Of a stretch of DNA of 64,000 bases, positions 22,851 to 34,510 are shown piece after piece; positions within the stretch are counted from its first letter, which is position 1; each line of letters begins with the position of its first letter. The position numbers and the translations under genes are program-made. The DNA comes from Mactromeris polynyma. Taxonomy: Eukaryota > Mollusca > Bivalvia > Venerida > Mactridae. The stretch spans positions 29,144,619 through 29,208,618 of the forward strand of contig JASFXZ010000001.1 in NCBI GenBank assembly GCA_032209605.1, written 5' to 3'. Below the pieces are notes generated by a model. The model was not told the origin of the DNA and did not search any database. It saw only the letters and a program-made list of their open reading frames with translations.

Positions 22851-24093
22851 GTATCCTATATGTAGTCCTATAAACAAGCAACATTCTATTTTCCTTTACC
22901 ATTCATATATCAATATTGTACATAAATGACCAAAAATAAAAACAAGGGGACCATTGTTATTGGCCAACGTGTTGTTGCTTGTGAGCATACGATCTTGCAG
23001 TTGGTCCATTTCTTAAGAGCATTATGAAGAGGTTACTTATTCAAGCCACTTTGTATACTTAAAAATAATACTTGACAATTATAATCCGGAAGTGACATCA
23101 ATATATGGTCCATGTACTTAGACAATAAGGTCAAACAAAAAATGTTCCTACATCATCTTACATTTAAGGGTAAATCAGTTTCCATGGACCTCCCTGGTTG
23201 ATTGGTTATCCTCGTGGATTTCAAATCACTCACGGCTTCGGGTACGAAACCATCCCAGGATGAAGGATATACGAGTATAATTGAAGACCCCATCCAGCTG
23301 GCTTACGGAGGGTCGATGGTTCTACCCAGGCCTACGTATCACCGTAATAGCTAGAAAAGGTACTGCATGATAGCTACTGTTTTTGTAGCTTAAACCCCAT
23401 TACAAAAACATTTTTAAACTGACCGTCTCATTTTTCATGAAACAAGAAATCTCTTTAAAAAAAGAAAAAAGATAAACGGCGTAGATAGGATGATGTCTTC
23501 CGGTATGTTAAATGAAATAATATTCTTGCAACATGTTGAAAAATAAATCCTTACAAAAAATATCTCGGATCTATGTATACTATAATCATGGACCTGTTCG
23601 CACATCATACGAAAACCCCGTTTGGTGCCTTTTGGGTGAAAATACGATTGGTCAGATTTTAAAAAGCCCGCTTCGAGGACAATAATGGTTGGACAAAAAT
23701 GTAGGTCAAAATCAATGTTATACAGCTACGCCGAAAAACGTACAGTTCTGAATATGTACAACACGAAAGAGACATGCTTGCTGTGTATTTTACAAACCAC
23801 AAAATCCGGGTAAGTGGTCGAAGCCATCCCTGAAAGAGTACTTGTTTATGATACCCTTAGGGCACTTTGTGTACTGGATATATGGCTCGTTTATTTTGAT
23901 CTAGAATTGGATTTAGATATTGTAGATCTACATCTATGTTGTTTAGATATTTAGATTAAAATGCATGGAGGAGACATATGTTATAATCGGGAGCACTTTC
24001 AATCAGCACACAGCAAACAAATAATTTTTAAGGAAGGCCCAAATGTTCCTTAAATGTGTTATAATTTATAAACCATTCATCTGTCTGGTCTTT
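22851..24093. other. Upstream region of gene B, no gene seen
   Basis: Closely matches 43426-44643 of unit C; similarity to units A and D is partial. It includes the tRNA-like stretch at about 23190-23345. Confidence 0.45.
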
Positions 24094-24139
24094 GATTGGA
24101 TGAACGCTGCGTCACTATACTTGCGCATGCGTATTAAAG
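24094..24139 (+). promoter_or_regulatory. Likely core promoter of gene B
   Basis: GATTGG 24094-24099, TGCGCATGCG 24122-24131 and TATTAAAG 24132-24139, at the same spacing as in gene A. Confidence 0.5.
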
Positions 24140-24224
24140 AACGGACGTTTATACATTTGAATGATCATTTGTTCATTGTTGACGAGTTCCCTTGTGGTCA
24201 AACTTGGAACTAAAACAATACAAA

Positions 24225-27137
24225 ATGCTTAAAACGTTATCGAAGCAGCGAAAATGGTGGAGACAAACATTGGGAATAACTTCATTTATGATTTTTATGA
24301 CGTTAATGAGTTTGTATACTTTTGGAACAAACGAGAAACGCGACCAGAAATTGGAGGCTCTACGATTTGAATTTGATTCCTTGGTGGAGAAACATAATGC
24401 AGTCAACAATGATCTCATCAAACTGATTGTAAGTAACAGTGTTTTGATAAAACATCTTCATTTAAGGCGATAGCCTTGCCATGTGTTTTGACAAGTGTAA
24501 TAATATATACATTTATGGATAACTTTATACACTGTATAGTAAATTTGTACATGTAGAATGACTGTTTTACTGTCCGGTAAATGCACACAAAATTCTGTTT
24601 TTGGAAAGGAGAGAATATTTATTAGCTTATGCTATCGTGTTATTTCCCCAAAATCATATCAATAAAAATATTTAAAAAACTAGATTTTCCGTACTCACCC
24701 CTTGTTTCTGTTGTTGTTATTTTGGATTAAAAACTTAATGTTAAGTTGTTTTGAAAACAATCTCGGTAGCATGAGGTAGATTTGATTAATATCGTTGTAT
24801 ACATGTGTTTCTTTTGCAAAATTTACTCTTGTGCAATTAGCCTGTTTAGCGGACCAACATGTACAATTTGACAGTACCAACAGTTCAAATAACTTCATTA
24901 TTTTTCAACATTTTAAAAATATATAGCTGTATTAGTTGAAGGACTGGATATCGATAAAACAGTATGCATTTCATCTTGCTATAATATGTACATGTAATTT
25001 CCAAAATATCGCTTAAAAGCAAATATGGCTATTTTCTAGGGTATATATCACCTAAAATACTTTACAAACGCCATCGTTAAAAAGATGTTTGCTAGCGACT
25101 TCTTCATCCACATTATTATGGGTTTGTAGGTGTGTTGATTATTAGACATGTTATTATAGTTTAGTATTGATATTCGTATATCCTAGGCGTTATTTGTCTT
25201 TCCAGGATAACCGCAACTCGTTCGAAACAAATGACAGGAAGAAAAGGTCAGCTAGAGAACCATTTTCTACAGACTATTACTCGGGTATGTGTTGACAGAT
25301 ACAAAGAGTAATAACAATTGTGTAACTATTTGAATGGTTAATACAAATGTTTATGCCATGCGGCCTGTTGCAAAATATTATACATATACATGACAAGTAC
25401 CATTGATTTGCGATTCTATTATTATTTCGTGACAATCTCCTGCGATCTGCGCCACCGGTTTCGCGTACAAGCGACAAGTATTCATGTGTGCCATGTAAAT
25501 ATTGTCCGACTATAGTCAGTTAATAACTGTATGTTTTGTGTTTCAGCTCTGGGTGGAGCAGTGTATGTGAGATGGGGAAGAACGACATGTCCAGTGGAAA
25601 ATGAGACAGAGCTGGTGTACAAGGGTAATGATAGCAAAATGTTTGTTGTAGTAATATATTTGAGCCTTATTAATATACCACGATTACATGTTCCCATGTA
25701 ACTTCGGAATATTGTGTTCCGATCTATGATAGCTATAGGTACAGAACAGTTTGTTTGTTTCTTTCTTTTACTGGGGTTAACACCACTTCAACATTTTTAT
25801 ATTTTACTCGTACACGGCGGTCAGTTGACCTAACCAGTTGTCCTGAAATGGATAATCAAGCAGTACTAACTTACCTTACGCAAACAGCTAACATCTTCTC
25901 CACATGAATCAGAGGTGGAGGACGAACGACCGTAGCTAAATGCCCCATAAAGACACGACTTGCAAGGGCCGGGAATCGAACACAGACCTCCCGGGAGATA
26001 GTCCAGCGCTCTAACGGGGCGGGCTAACAAATCAGTTAAGAAGTAAACCATATTCAGAAGTTTTGTTATACACGAATTGCTAACCGTTAAAGATTTAATT
26101 TGCCGACAACTAAACGAATCAGATGCTTTACATATAACTCCCAGTCCGGTTAACTTAGTCAGTAGCCACTCTGATGGTCATTGGTTCTAACCCCGGATGA
26201 AACGTTTGTTCTCCGCGACGCTTTGATTGAAGATAATATATGGACATATAAAGTCAATTTTCCTGCAGTGATGCAGGAACACTGGTTTGGTCAACTTACC
26301 GCCGTACAATAATCGAGTTTCATGGGAATAAATATGAAGCCCAAATATCGAGCGGCATTGAAAAATACAGTAAATAGTATACACATACAGTGTCTCGAAC
26401 GCTGAACCAGCAACGAGCGTAGCTTTAACTTAACTATCGTCGAAATTTTCAGATATCACCATTATACGTAAGATTTATAAAGGTGACCATTGATTGTAAA
26501 TTGACTGAAAATATCAATCCTGAAGACCAAAAATCTACAAAGTTATCATTTCTTTTCCTTTTCCTGAAAAGTTACAATTATTCAGGTTCGGCATTTTTAA
26601 ACGGTGCCATCGATATGCTTTATATTCCATGTATATGTTTAAGGTATAGGTGGTGGTAGTCACTATACGCACGAGGGCGCCGCAACAAATGTACAGTGTC
26701 TACCGAGTGTTCCCGAGTGGGGGCGATTTGATGACGGAAGCACTGGCCATGCGTTCATGTACGGCATGGAGTATGAGGATAACATGGATAACATATTGCA
26801 ACATTCAAATATCCAAGGATCGCTTGCTGAGCAGAATGTACCTTGTGCCGTATGTCGAAATAAGGTTCGACCTAGCTCCTTGATGATTCCGGGAAAATTC
26901 AGTTGTTTTGAGGGTTGGAATTTCGAGTATCGAGGATACATAATGGCTGATCACTACTCCCACAAAGCAGGAAGTCAGTACATCTGCCTTGACGAAACTC
27001 CGGAAGCCGATCCAGCTGGATATCGTGACGAGAATGGAGCATTACTGTACAGAGTTGAAACAATCTGTGGCTCACTACCCTGTCCACCCTATGTAGCAAA
27101 CCGTGGACAGTCGCCATGCTCGTCGAGAGGCATATAA
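24225..27137 (+). CDS. Gene B: short-chain collagen C4-like protein with altered C-terminus
   Basis: Exons 24225-24428, 25206-25284, 25547-25624, 26644-27137; 284 residues predicted. The N-terminal half matches gene A: signal-anchor, coiled coil, RKKR site, NET sequon, GGAVYVRWGRTTCP. The end differs. After PPYVANR the conserved ELACVVCTK and stop are missing. Alignment with gene A shows 89 bp lost between two GTG triplets (equivalent to 9300-9302 and 9389-9391), so the frame now runs into former 3' UTR and ends GQSPCSSRGI. Two of the ten conserved cysteines are gone, though a new one appears. The normal AATAAA overlapping the stop is also lost. The protein may be misfolded or altered; it could be an early pseudogene. 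Other differences: MADHYSHK where A has MAGHYSHK. Confidence 0.8.
25757..26025 (-). repeat. tRNA-derived SINE in intron 3 of gene B
   Basis: Same ancestral insertion as 8200-8453; the head B box is slightly mutated (GTGTTCGATTCC). Confidence 0.75.
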
Positions 27138-27152
27138 TTATATATATATGTA

Positions 27153-27394
27153 TGAGCGCCGCGGTACGATTTCCAACCTCTTCTATAAGTGACGTCATTT
27201 CCAGAAAACGTCACATGTGACGTTAACATGTACTCACAGTTAAGCAATATTTCCCCCATATGGCAATATGTAAACGAAGTGACCATATGGAGACAATGTA
27301 TTTTCCTGCTTGCAAATAGTGACATCACATGTTGCGTTTTCTTCAAATGACGTCACTTACAGAATTGGTTGTAAATCCTATAGCAGCGCTCATA
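27153..27394. repeat. MITE with about 48-bp imperfect inverted ends
   Basis: The left end TGAGCGCCGCGGTACGATTT and right end CCTATAGCAGCGCTCA are imperfect inverses. Both arms contain AAGTGACGTCATTT. It is present after genes B and D only (60306-60618), not after A or C. Confidence 0.7.
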
Positions 27395-27402
27395 CCTACA
27401 TA

Positions 27403-27580
27403 CAGTAAATCCTCAATAATACGACCACCCTTGGTACCCTTGAAACGTGGTCTTATTATTGAGGTGGTCTTGATATTGTGGTTGAATAAAGTGCAAAATA
27501 GGGGAGATAGACTTGAAGATTGTGTTCTTAATTTTGAGGTGGTCTTATTATTGAGGTGGTATTTAAGTGAGAGTGTTCTG
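27403..27580. repeat. MITE, CAGTAAAACCTC family
   Basis: Starts CAGTAAATCCTCAATAATAC after TA, ends GAGAGTGTTCTG before TA. Confidence 0.7.
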
Positions 27581-27765
27581 TATTAAATAAAAACGGACAC
27601 AAGCATTTAAAATGTTCATATGACTGAATGTATTTATATAATTGAATATACATATACATGTATACCAACATACGATTCAATAACAATAAATAACAACATT
27701 TTGATTAGTGTCAATATTTGACAATATAGTCGAGAAAAAGGAAAATCTGCTGCGACAATATTGCA

Positions 27766-27990
27766 GCAGACATCACGTTTTGCCTACAGCAGACATCACG
27801 TATTGCCTACAGCAGACATCACGTATTGCCTACGGCAGACCGGTAGCGACATTCACATTTCGTCATTTCTCTCCTAAAAATATTGAATTCGTGAAGTTGA
27901 AATTCACGATTACAGCATCAAGAATTCACGATTTCAACTTCGAGAATTCAATATTTCCAAGAAGAGAAGTAATATTAATGTCACCATCGG
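27766..27990. repeat. 23-bp minisatellite (about 3 copies) plus hairpin element
   Basis: Three CAGACATCACGTATTGCCTA units (27766-27843), then the hairpin-like element described at 15865. Confidence 0.85.
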
Positions 27991-28678
27991 TGTTCCGTAC
28001 ATACCATACCTGATACAGTGCACATAGCAAGGCACCACTCTGTCCGAATGGATGACTAGTGTATAGGGAAGACTACATGCGTATTCATAAATTATGAAAT
28101 TTCTTAAACCAGTTTACTGTTAACCAGTTTGATAAGTTTAGTTATTTATGAAGACAAATGCAATACTTTATTCATATTATAAAGTATCCCAGCAAACACC
28201 TGACGTCAATACGACGTTGGTCTAACGTTGGATTTGGGTCATGACGTCACCGACCACAATCCAACGTAGCGTTGGATAATCGTCGGAAGCGTGTATAAAT
28301 TTTTATCTGATATATATAGTTACCATAATTTTATACAATTAGTAGTATTTAACCTCTACCATAATAATAAAACTGTGAATTATTACAGATATTTGTCATA
28401 ATGTTTTATTTAAAGGGACTCGACTCCAGATTCTAAATTGCAAAAATAATATATTGTTTCAAACACCTATTTGTAGTAAAATAAGATAATTGAATGATTG
28501 ACATGATCGAAAAGTAATGAAATTACGCCAGTTTTTTTACATTTTTCCTTCGCAAAATCTACTGCGTTACTAACGGTATAAAAATTAATCAAAGGACTGA
28601 AGGTCCTGAGAGGCACTGAAAGGCAAGAAAGTACGTTTTCATATCATTGGAAGGTGAATATTTTCAATAAATAAACAA
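27991..28678. other. Duplicated noncoding block
   Basis: Counterpart of 16016-16680. At 28196-28290 it keeps the longer form of the AACGTTGG repeat (CCTAACGTTGGATTTGGGTC-like, then TGACGTCACCGACCACAATC), shared with unit C. Confidence 0.45.
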
Positions 28679-29190
28679 GCTGATAGGACCTATGTTCGTA
28701 TTAAAAAAAAAAAAAAAAAAACAGGAAAAAATTCAAATAAGATTATTATCTATGAACTAACGTGCGTTTGATATGAACTAATCCAATTAATGACATAATG
28801 TCAATGCTATTGCGTCGTTAGATCTTGGTCCTACTATAGTGAACGTAAAGTATTAACTACTAGATGCCCAAGGGCAACATGTCAAGCCCGGCAAATGTTA
28901 AGCGATTAAGGGAATACGGCTATATAATGCCATACAGTGCATATATATTATATCCATCTTTTACTTTTGACTTACATGTGTGATCTTGATCATTGAGCTA
29001 TGTACTGGTAGGTTATGGGTCATGCGTGTGACACACCATCTCATCTCATCATGTTGAACATTTGTACCAAGTAATTTAAATAATCCAGTGATAAATAACA
29101 AGTGTCATATTCTGGAAAAGACCAATCAGAACATTTTCTGACCTTTGAACTCTACGTGTGACCTTGACATTTGAGCTATATACACAGACT
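28679..29190. other. Start of block Y: about 510 bp absent from X-type units
   Basis: Between two AAGC sequences; X-type units join directly at AAACAAGCGCAACAC. It includes an A-run of about 18 at 28705. Repeated at 62190-62697. No gene seen. Confidence 0.5.
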
Positions 29191-30331
29191 TAAGCGCAAC
29201 ACACCATCGCTGCATAGTGAAGTATATGTGTTGTAATTTGATCATCCCCCAATAAAGGACAATGTAAGGTCAATATATTTAGATCTGTTTTTTTTATGTT
29301 TGACCTGTTTGTGTGACCTTAACCTTTTTGCTACAGACACGGAACTTGCACGCTAAATGAGGTCACCATGGTGAGCATTGGTGCAAAGGAATTCGGAAAT
29401 CCCAAATAAATAAGATGTTTTCGCCTCATAACGAATAAGTATTTTTTTATTTTCTCATCGTTTACATTATATTCCCTATAAACTGTACGGAAATTTGCCT
29501 ATCAATATGGTTGACTATTGAGAACAAGGGAGGTAAATATTGTAAACGTGGGAACTATCTATTGGCCCACTGAAACAAGTCAAGGCGTATCTTTTCCTGT
29601 CTCTATCTAAAACTACGTTCTCACCGAGTTTCACAATCGTGTTTTAGAAAAAGAAACGCGGCCCACAAATTATTATAGAAAAAAACACTACGATTTCTAC
29701 GTTCAATTGTTACTAGAACTGTATACAAGTCAATCGATTTCTGTAAATATGTAATGTGTACTATCGGATCGTTGTTTAGCCTATGATGTCTATTAAATCT
29801 GTCCTGAAAGAAAACAAAAACTAAATCTCTCCCGATAAAAAAGTTCAGGATTGTACCACGACCGCACCACAAAAATTTGCCCGACTCAAAGTTGACTCTT
29901 TATGCAAGCGTGTTTTTAAAAGTAAAATCCCTATAAAATCTTTACTTATTGACCCTAAACATTGAACTTAGAGGTATACAAACAAATAGTGTGTGGATGG
30001 ACTTCGTACTTAACAATTGCAATTCACGCATTTTATATCTTTAGCCTGGCGTTCATTTCTATGCAGTGAAAATCAAAATTGCAAATTACACATGTACTGT
30101 GTTGATGAGGTTGACACTCGCCGCGTACATATTTTCCCAATGCACTTTATGATATTTCGGTCGACCCGGTATGTACCCCGCACACCATAAATGGTATTTT
30201 TGAAGTCGAAGGGGGAAATTTACCTACCAGTAGAGCAGTATAGGCCAAACAGACTATTTTGAACCCAAGGACGGTCCCTGCACAGTGCCAATGAGACCCA
30301 TTGTACAGTTACCATTTTCCTGGCATCTAGA
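29191..30331. other. Block Y, no gene recognised
   Basis: 29191-29427 is common to all units. From 29428 it is specific to Y and matches 62933-64000. A minus-strand open frame (29621-29872) has a relative at 63365-63604, interrupted there by a transposon, and shows no recognisable domain. Confidence 0.45.
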
Positions 30332-30440
30332 ACCAGTACTTTCCTGTACCCAGTACTTTCCTGTACCCAGTACTTTCCTGTACCCAGTACTTTCCTGTAC
30401 CCAGTACTTTCCTGGAGTATACCCAGTACTTTCCTGGTTA
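30332..30440. repeat. 17-bp tandem repeat, about six copies
   Basis: Unit CCAGTACTTTCCTGTAC repeated head to tail, the last copies diverged (CTTTCCTGGAGTATA). The unit contains the palindrome AGTACT. Confidence 0.9.
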
Positions 30441-30484
30441 CATACAAGTACTGTTTTAGGTGGGAAACACTGAAAAGCATATCT

Positions 30485-30570
30485 GTTTTACCCGGCTAGA
30501 CGATGGATCGAACCCACGACCTCATGATTTGTAGTCATCATCGTTAACCACAGAGCCACTGGGCCACCTC
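30485..30570 (-). repeat. tRNA-like sequence, probable SINE head
   Basis: On the minus strand GGCCCAGTGGCTCTGTGG is followed by the B box GGGTTCGATCC at tRNA spacing. The acceptor stem does not pair, so a functional tRNA gene is not supported. Confidence 0.5.
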
Positions 30571-30602
30571 CGGTGATAATCAGAATGATTAAGTGCTGTT
30601 AC

Positions 30603-32675
30603 TTACACCCGTTCACAGACTGGTTTTCTGCTGCTTACACAGTCTACATCTGCCCACCGGTCACCAATAGTATCCCCAAACACTGCGCAGTCTTCGTCGT
30701 GTGTATTCTGTGGTTCGCCTGGTCCCCAATCAAAATATTCGACACGGGAATTTACACCATTCCACAGCCATTCACCCTCAACCTGACTATCCGTCATTCC
30801 AATCCAGTAGTCGTACACTGTATTAGTAGATACACAAAGTTGACTTTCAGTTTCTATATCGTTTCTGCATGTATACACAAAACTGGGCACCCCACGCGGT
30901 TAGCTCAGTCGATATCTAGAGCGTTTGATTGCTGACCTAGAGGTCGTGGTTCGAACCCTGAGCAAGGCTCATGTTCTTTATTGACATTTGACAGTAGATA
31001 ATGCATTCAAAGTAGTTTGTTTTTAACTTCTGAACTCTGATTTATGTGGAGAAGTTGTTAGTTGCTTGATGAGGTGCAGGCTGGTACTGGTCGGTAAACC
31101 CAGGAGCACTGGTTATGTCAGCTGACCTCTATATATAACAACAATGATGTTGAGAAACGGTATAAACCCAAAACACAAAAGTGGATTATGTATATACATG
31201 TATACGAACATAGTTTAATTTGCAGCAAGGACGCTTCACTTTTCTTTTAATTAAATTTAAGTACAAATTTAAACTCCTCAGAGTCCAAACAATGTTATCC
31301 ATCGGTCAAGGGACCTTATCGGCGCGTCAGTAAAAGTTATCTAAAATATCGTTTTCCCTGAATGTACGTAGAAATTACATGGTTCATGATGATGATACCA
31401 AGATACATATGAACGCAAGCATAGGTTGCAGAAAGCAGGTCACAAGAGAATAATAGGAGAACATTTTGTGAGTCGAGATTCGAGTTCTGAGTGTAAGTAA
31501 CCGTTATAAACCAACGTACGCTTAAAATCTTGCAGGAATTGTTTTATAAAGCTGTTTTCCATTTCTTCTTCTACGTGTACTAATCTTGCCGAGGAATGAT
31601 TGGCACAGAAGTCCTGTCAAATAAGAACAGTTAAATCTCACATAAAGACCACCTCAATAAGAAGACAACCTCAATAAGAAAACCATCTCAAAATTAAAAC
31701 CACACTTTTCAAGTCCGTTTCATTGTTTGCTCTTTATTCAACCTCAATAATAAGACCACCTCAAAAAAAAAGAAAACCAGTTTTCAAGTGTCCCAATGGT
31801 GGTCTTATTATTGAGGTTTTACTGTAGATAGATAGATTTATTTCTGTATCAGATGCATATATACATGGTAATAAGAACAACTTGTTTCATTAAAAACACA
31901 CATACGTTATAAAAACCATGCCACCCACATCCGTACTAAGGATTACACAATAAAGAGAAAATATCCCTTATTTCCATTGTGGTCCTTGTCATGGATGGTG
32001 TGACATTGAGAGGCATGAAATTTCTATCGCAGGCAAACATTGTAATTCTATCACAGACAATAATTTTGAAAGACAATTATATTTTGAAATAAAAGTGACA
32101 AGCCAATTATATTATATAAACATATAGTTTAGTATCATTATATAAATGAATGAAACGGGTTTACCTGATACAAGCAATTTGATTTTTTTTAAGGCAAACA
32201 CATTGTAAGTCCATGATTTGTGAATGGCATGTAATGTAAATTATATGTGTCACATACATTATTATCATATATGTGCCTGTCTATGACAATACGCATGAGT
32301 TTTGAGCAATTTGGATTTTGTATTGAAAAATGCGTTTTTATTACACAATGGGCTGTAGCAAGGCTAATCATTTCTGTCTAAATCACACGTTTTTAGGCAA
32401 ATAGTCGTTAAGGTGAGGAAAGTTAAATAGCAAAGACCTCAGAAACTTCGACGGCGCTACTCACGTAGCTAAACAAACGTAGTGACATACCAATGCCTTC
32501 TTGCGTCAAATGTATAATTAATTTATATAATTAAAAATAACAGAAGTTATATCAAATACATGTACGTTGTTAGCAGAATTATTACTTACCACTGCTTGGG
32601 AGAATGTGAGTAGATTATGACCAAACAAATAACAGGAACCCTGGTAGGCAACCCAGCCATCTTCGCAATCCGTTG
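30603..32675 (-). CDS. C-type lectin-like protein (partial gene model)
   Basis: Two minus-strand exons are visible. 32590-32675 (GTAAGT donor) encodes the domain start: Cys, Gly-Trp, GSCYLF, LTFSQA. 30603-30864 encodes the rest: IETESQ, DYWIGMTD, a W-L-W segment, GEPQNTHDEDC and RWADVDC, ending in CERV. EPQN stands where EPN-type sugar motifs lie, and the WND position is altered (W-A-D-V-D), so sugar binding cannot be assumed. The last exon can end at TAA (30603-30605), but the same bases form a GTAAGT donor, so the true end is unsure. The segment with the second conserved Cys (before IETESQ) and the signal peptide exon were not found, so the model is incomplete and one middle exon is missing. 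Such proteins are usually secreted and linked to innate recognition in bivalves. Confidence 0.65.
30893..31140 (+). repeat. tRNA-derived SINE, plus strand
   Basis: Paralogue of 160-420, lying in the lectin intron (opposite strand). The head has GGTTAGCTCAGTCG and GGTTCGAACCC; core near 31050-31135. Confidence 0.75.
31141..31627. other. Lectin intron sequence, nothing else recognised
   Basis: 31141-31440 matches the start of the window. From about 31450 it joins sequence shared with the ends of block X (19650, 54170). Confidence 0.4.
31628..31824. repeat. MITE, CAGTAAAATCTC variant
   Basis: Near-palindromic, ends GAGGTTTTACTG before TA; paralogue of 19826-20020. Confidence 0.75.
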
Positions 32676-33309
32676 CTTCAATTCCTTTTATTCAGTAGAC
32701 GATGTTAGTATTCGATATTTACATTGTTTCAGTTTATACATTTATTGCGATCAAACTGTGGGATCAATTACACTTAATTAAAGCTTACTTCCTGGCCAAA
32801 ACACTAGAGTAGCATGTAGATCCTACAAATGACACGTTTAACAAGTACCCGTATGCATTTCTCCACCTTTTATGTATTATTTTGTAAAAATGTAGCTTTG
32901 GAGTTATTAGATATTTCAATTACCTAATATTTACATTGATGGGAATTCCTTTGTCACATAATCCTTCGTGTTGACATTGAAGACCGGTCGCTTGATAAAC
33001 AAATGTGGACACAAGTTATGGACTCTGCTGGATTTCGCGACGTGTGATATACGTGTATATGATCTATATATCTGTGATTTTCAAACCAGTATTACAGTAT
33101 TCAAAACAATCAAAACGATAACTTACTAGAATGCCCTATAGAAAGTAGGAATACAAGCCAGTATAACTTCGACATGATGTCTTCAATCTCGTCTTATCTC
33201 GTTCACTACACACAGTTGGACTAGTTTCTATCAGAGATTACAGGGGGGGGGGGGGGGGCTAAGATACAACACAGATATTGAACCTCGTCACAAACAATCA
33301 TTTCATGTA
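31825..33309. other. Duplicated block holding the lectin N-terminal exon
   Basis: Counterpart of 1007-2748. The only coding signal is the lectin exon at 32590-32675. A G-run of about 16 occurs at 33242-33258, where the paralogues have interrupted, shorter G-runs. Confidence 0.5.
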
Positions 33310-33530
33310 ATGAGGACAGGTTAGTGAATACTTTTTCTTCCTAATACAGTGAAAACTCTCCTGAGCGTCCCTTTAGTGAGCAACAACCTCACTTCAACAA
33401 CATCCTCAATCTGTCAGGTAGTAACACTGTACTATCTATTCAACCTACTATCTTCAAGAACACTATCAATATGTCCGGTCGTAAGACTTGAGTATCTATT
33501 TAACCTCTACAGAGCATCAACTTCTCAACA
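33310..33530. repeat. 74-bp satellite, short array
   Basis: Two to three diverged units of the repeat at 2749-3520. Confidence 0.7.
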
Positions 33531-33624
33531 ACAGCCAACATTTGCATCTCCCAAAAGGGTCTTGCTGTGAAGAGGTCATGTTGTGTAGTGTAGGACTACT
33601 CAAGTGGCAACCAACTCGCGCCGA

Positions 33625-34500
33625 TGTAACACCACACGCCTCATGCGGGTTTCATAGATAACGAAGACGGCTCGTTGGTTCCACACAAATTTATTTCATA
33701 AGTCTAAACTATCAACCCAAATGTTTAAAACATATCAAAGTATAAATACGCCAGCTCTTTAAAATGCCAAAGTCCCATGTTCAATTCGTAACAACTTATT
33801 AGCTCTAAAATACTGTCAACTTAAAACACCCCATCTTACAACCCAAGTTCAACATAGCCCTCTCGCTCCCCCAACCTAATCTTAACTTCAAAACTCTAAA
33901 ACTCTCATAGCTGTCAAACTCCAACTCCAATTCCAAAAACTAAACTCTCTAAGTTTTTCGCTGGGTATTTATACCTTCTCTAGAAATGCATGACAATAAC
34001 ATGTTTATAATTACTATTCCATATGTACAATCAACTTCATAACAAGTCAATCAAAATACCTATCAGTTATATTATGACGTCAACATGAAAACAAAACCGT
34101 AATTAACATCCATTGTCTCTGAGTCCTAATGGATATTCCATATTGACTGACCACTATAAAATTATCATCAACATAATTAAGACAAATGCCAATTGATTAG
34201 TCAAAGTATTATTATGCAGGTGTTAAGTAATTAATGCCTATTAGCCTTGTTTCCTCCAACAATAACAAGTGTGTATTAGATCAGCAAGATTATTAATTAA
34301 CATCAATTAGATAATTACAAATGTACGTCATACAAATTTACGTCAATGTGTAGCAGAGATGTAATAGAAAATAATTAGCTTTGTGTATATTAGATCAGCA
34401 AGATTATTAATTAACATCTATAGATCTAATCAAGATTATTAATTACCATCAATAGAAAAACTAGCGATGAAATTGCTACCTGCAATATCATTGTGTTACA
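33625..34500 (-). repeat. 3' LTR of the Gypsy-type element
   Basis: 876 bp, same features as the 5' LTR at 41357-42232. Confidence 0.95.
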
Positions 34501-34510
34501 TCACTCTCCT
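34501..34510 (-). other. Polypurine tract
   Basis: On the minus strand AGGAGAGTGA lies directly before the 3' LTR; the usual primer site for plus-strand DNA synthesis in LTR elements. Confidence 0.7.

Noticed and set aside
29621..29872. Minus-strand frame with a relative at 63365-63604
   Set aside because: No domain, no splice context, and the relative is interrupted by a transposon with no sign of selection.
33242..33258. G-run as a quadruplex regulator
   Set aside because: A single long G-run with interrupted versions in the paralogues is more likely homopolymer slippage or a sequencing artefact.
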